Assembly (NCBI GenBank): GCA_002473165.1
Contig: DKSD01000039.1
Location: forward strand, 1-18,096
Direction of reading: 5' to 3'
DNA length: 18,096 nucleotides
Source: Succinatimonas sp. UBA7265
Lineage (GTDB): Bacteria > Pseudomonadota > Gammaproteobacteria > Enterobacterales > Succinivibrionaceae
Positions 15,959-18,096 of the stretch are shown here, in pieces (positions within the stretch are counted from its first letter, which is position 1; each line of letters starts with the position of its first letter). Both the position numbers and the translations under genes were made by a program. The notes beneath the pieces are model-generated. The model saw nothing but the letters and a program-made list of their open reading frames with translations, made no database searches and was not told where the DNA came from.

Positions 15959-16174
15959 ATGACCGACATCCTTTATCCGATCCTGGCGCGGCTTAACAGC
16001 TCGCCATCTCAGCTGGTGTATAACCGCAGGGTGCAAAAGAGCGATCGCTCAGGCAAATCAGGCGTTTATGCCGAGGAGCGCGATGATCCTGAATATGATC
16101 GCGAAGATGAGGCCTTCGCCGGTTTCCTTGACGAGGAGAAACGCAAAGGAGGCAGGCTTGATGAACGTATCTGA
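15959..16174 (+). CDS. Hypothetical 71-residue charged protein
   Basis: I do not recognise this protein. The ATG has GGGAGG 5 bases upstream, and a second AGGAGGGG box lies at 15921-15928. The N-terminus (MTDILYPILARLNSSPSQLV) is mildly hydrophobic. The rest is strongly charged, first basic (YNRRVQKSDRSGKSG), then acidic (EERDDPEYDREDEAF), and finally mixed, ending GGRLDERI. There is no membrane segment or cysteine, and the tail is probably disordered. A terminator follows within 20 bases, so it appears to be its own short transcription unit. A TTGAAA at 15887-15892 could be a -35, but the matching -10 is poor. Confidence 0.6.
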   Translation: MTDILYPILARLNSSPSQLVYNRRVQKSDRSGKSGVYAEERDDPEYDREDEAFAGFLDEEKRKGGRLDERI

Positions 16175-16190
16175 TCCCAAGCACGGATAG

Positions 16191-16225
16191 ACCCCGGCAG
16201 GCTGCGGCTCCCGGGGTTTGTTTTG
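16191..16225 (+). terminator. Intrinsic terminator after the 71-residue gene
   Basis: ACCCCGG (16191-16197) pairs with CCGGGGT (16211-16217). The loop can extend by two more pairs after one C-C mismatch. A TTTGTTTTG tract follows. It lies 17 bases after the stop codon and separates this gene from the downstream HEPN-like unit. Confidence 0.7.
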
Positions 16226-16298
16226 CCTGCTGATCATGCTGTTACCGCCCTCGGCCAGACTGCAAAAAAGGCGTGTTTACGCGTTTTGAGTATGGCGC

Positions 16299-17591
16299 TT
16301 GATCTTATCAATCACTTTTCCATCAGACGAAGCGTGCCTGAAGTATCCTGCGGAAAACGTTTTTCGAAGCCTGTTTGAGACGGCGCTGCAAGGCGGCGGT
16401 GAAAAGATGCTGTGGAACCAGGGCGTGGAGCCGGTCAAAGCGCTCATTGAAAAGCTTATGCACAGCCGCCGCTGCTATGCGGATCTCTTTTACGCATCAA
16501 GGCCAGGTGCTACAAAAGAACAGCGCGTTTTTGCGGAGGTGAGCGCCGGAGCCGATCGCGACTATGGCCTGCTGGCGTTGCGCCAGCGGCAAAAATTTGA
16601 GGTGCTGTTCTCGCTGACGCAAAGGCTTTACTCCCTGCGCAACCGTGTTTTTCACGGCGTGACTGACGCGGCGCGGGAGCAGCCGATCTGCGCTGACGGT
16701 GCGCAAGTCCTGCGAAGCATAATCTGCGCGCTGCTGAGCGTCATGGAACGCTGGCCGCAGCGCCACTGGCCGGTTGCCTGGGAAGTGGAGGCCGAAGGCG
16801 ATTATTTGGATAAAGCCTGGCCTGACAACACGGCTGAAACCCCCGAATCTCCAGAGAACAGCACGATCCGTGATGAAACTCCCGCCATGCACAGACATCT
16901 GGAGGATCCCGGTGAAGAAAACGCCGCGGGAGCGGAGGATAACCGCTCAACTCCTGCGCGCCGGCTGGTTTACGCGCTCTGCTCTTTGTATCTCAGGCAC
17001 AGCGCCGCTCTCAGCGTGAAAGCTGACAGGCGTCTTAAGGCCGCAATTGCGGATGCCACAGGTGTCGCGGCTGAAAGCTTTGAGAACCGCGTTGAGCTCT
17101 TTGCAGCGCTTTGGGATCTGCTCTTACGTTCGCTTAAGGTTTCAGGGGAGAGAAGCGCTGCGGCAAGACTGGCTGTAAAGAGAATGGCCGGGCTTGAAAA
17201 AGCTGACTGCCAGGAGATTTTTGAAAACAAGGTGTTAAAGCCGCATGAAGCGGACTGCAGCGAACTCCTGAAAGGGACCCAGGCGACGTTGCCGATCCGT
17301 GAGATCGTAAAGATATTGGCTGAGCTCAGGGCGGGCGCCTGCGGAAAAGATCAGTCTGCGCAGATGTCCGCGGAAACAGCGGAGAGTGCGGCAAGCGTTA
17401 CGGCGGCGCTGATCCCCGCGGTGTTTGAACTGGAACTTGGCCAAACCGCTCCGTGCGGTGTCAGTCAGGTTCAGGCGCGCTCCTCAGACTTCCCTCAGGA
17501 TGAAGACTGCCTTAATGAACTTACTAAAAAGACTTGGAACATCTGGGAAATGCCAGAGCTCAGATCCCCTTTTTACGAAGGCTGTTTATGA
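16299..17591 (+). CDS. Uncharacterised protein with an HEPN-like R-x4-H motif
   Basis: I do not recognise the family. The segment YSLRNRVFHG (R114, N115, H119) fits the R-[N/D/H]-x3-H signature of HEPN domains, many of which are RNases in toxin or phage-defence systems. Helical sequence stands on both sides (about residues 20-60 and 135-152), as expected for such a domain. Residues about 165-215 are acidic, proline-rich and probably disordered. Residues 216-345 look helical again, and the C-terminus has scattered cysteines but no recognised motif. Nuclease activity is inference from one motif. The TTG at 16299 is the first possible start after an in-frame stop; ATG 16407 (residue 37) is the alternative, and neither has a strong ribosome site. 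A small acidic protein gene begins 10 bases after the stop. Confidence 0.72.
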   Translation: MILSITFPSDEACLKYPAENVFRSLFETALQGGGEKMLWNQGVEPVKALIEKLMHSRRCYADLFYASRPGATKEQRVFAEVSAGADRDYGLLALRQRQKFEVLFSLTQRLYSLRNRVFHGVTDAAREQPICADGAQVLRSIICALLSVMERWPQRHWPVAWEVEAEGDYLDKAWPDNTAETPESPENSTIRDETPAMHRHLEDPGEENAAGAEDNRSTPARRLVYALCSLYLRHSAALSVKADRRLKAAIADATGVAAESFENRVELFAALWDLLLRSLKVSGERSAAARLAVKRMAGLEKADCQEIFENKVLKPHEADCSELLKGTQATLPIREIVKILAELRAGACGKDQSAQMSAETAESAASVTAALIPAVFELELGQTAPCGVSQVQARSSDFPQDEDCLNELTKKTWNIWEMPELRSPFYEGCL

Positions 17592-17601
17592 GGTGGTGAT
17601 T

Positions 17602-17964
17602 ATGGCAAAGTTTAAAGAAGAAGATCTTGAAATAAAAGGCTGCGAGAAGGTGTTGCATGTGGATTTTTGCGATCTCGCCTTTAAACGCGGGCAGAATCCA
17701 AAGAAAAACCATGACGAAATCTGCATTTTCCACGAGCCGGAAAACGACGAGTACATCATGCTGCACTGGATCACGCATAGCGATCCGAAAGAAGCGATCA
17801 ATGACAAAGATCTGAAACACCGTGAGATCTATAAAGCCGATGAGCTTGCAGATCTGATGCTTACCGTTAAGGCCGGGGACGAGGAAGCCTATGAGATGAT
17901 CAGCGATCTGTGGCTTAAAAGCGGACGCAAGAGCTTTGAAGAGCTCAATGCGGAAGCGGAGTGA
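17602..17964 (+). CDS. Uncharacterised acidic 120-residue protein
   Basis: I do not recognise this protein. I chose ATG 17602 because GAGGTGG lies about 7 bases upstream. The in-frame extension back to 17425 overlaps the preceding gene and reads as out-of-frame basic sequence. The product is rich in D and E with several histidines and cysteines (C14, C23, C41) in the first half. It ends in a helical acidic segment (DEEAYEMISDLWLKSG), with no membrane segment or signal peptide. It lies 10 bases behind the HEPN-like gene and is followed by a terminator, so the two form a unit. It could be a partner, inhibitor or immunity protein of that gene, but lacks the nucleotidyltransferase motif of known MntA antitoxins. 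Confidence 0.72.
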   Translation: MAKFKEEDLEIKGCEKVLHVDFCDLAFKRGQNPKKNHDEICIFHEPENDEYIMLHWITHSDPKEAINDKDLKHREIYKADELADLMLTVKAGDEEAYEMISDLWLKSGRKSFEELNAEAE

Positions 17965-17994
17965 AACGTATTGGAGTTCCGTGAGTGAAAGGCA

Positions 17995-18023
17995 AAAGGG
18001 GGCGCAAGCCCCCTTTCTTCATT
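17995..18023 (+). terminator. Intrinsic terminator of the HEPN-like unit
   Basis: AAAGGGGGC (17995-18003) and GCCCCCTTT (18008-18016) form a perfect 9-bp stem around a GCAA tetraloop, followed by CTTCATTT. It starts 30 bases after the last stop codon. Confidence 0.85.
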
Positions 18024-18042
18024 TGCGTAATTTAACAAAAAA

Positions 18043-18067
18043 ACTGCCAAAAGGTGGCTTTTGTTTT
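18043..18067 (+). terminator. Possible second, backup terminator
   Basis: CTGCC and GGTGG flank AAAA and can pair using two G-U pairs, which form only in the plus-strand RNA. CTTTTGTTTT follows. It would back up the terminator 30 bases upstream. The stem is weak, so this is tentative. Confidence 0.35.
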
Positions 18068-18096
18068 AGAGCTTGAATGCCGCGCAAGTTAGTGGT

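Noticed and set aside
17425..17601. Upstream ATG for the 120-residue protein
   Set aside because: The added residues overlap the end of the HEPN-like gene in another frame and look like out-of-frame translation. ATG 17602 has a proper ribosome site.

Overview
The window looks like a chromosomal segment of a fairly GC-rich gammaproteobacterium. The main evidence is a complete-looking histidine operon in the enterobacterial order hisG-D-C-B-H-A-F-I. It includes the fused two-domain HisB and a long-form HisG, and its protein sequences resemble E. coli throughout. I cannot fix the family or genus from sequence alone. No tRNA, rRNA, CRISPR array or intact transposon was seen.

Layout. Positions 106-930 (+) encode an aldo/keto reductase that ends tail-to-tail, with a 4-base overlap, against a minus-strand pair at 927-5900. 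That pair is a 1503-residue SWIM-SNF2 ATPase followed 3 bases later by a small HAD-type nucleotidase. Positions 5937-13989 (-) are the his operon. Its genes are packed with overlaps or very short gaps, and its last gene is a TerC-family membrane protein start-stop coupled to hisI. The transcript meets a strong intrinsic terminator that lies inside the terC reading frame, before its stop codon. HisI lacks the HisE domain usually fused to it in this group, so step 2 of the pathway must be encoded elsewhere.

Between the divergent hisG and the iron-type alcohol dehydrogenase (14409-15578, +) lies a 419-base gap. It holds putative hisG control sequences and a degenerate 12-15-base tandem repeat. 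After the alcohol dehydrogenase comes a 380-base gap with a long imperfect hairpin (15596-15694). Directly behind the hairpin is a short reading frame that looks like the first residues of an IS110-family recombinase, so this may be a decayed element end.

The right end (15959-18096, +) carries poorly characterised genes: a 71-residue charged protein with its own terminator, then a two-gene unit. The first gene of that unit is a 430-codon protein with an HEPN-like R-x4-H motif. The second is an acidic 120-residue protein. The unit is closed by a strong terminator. Together with the hairpin and remnant, this is the most accessory-looking part of the window and the best place to look for something undescribed.
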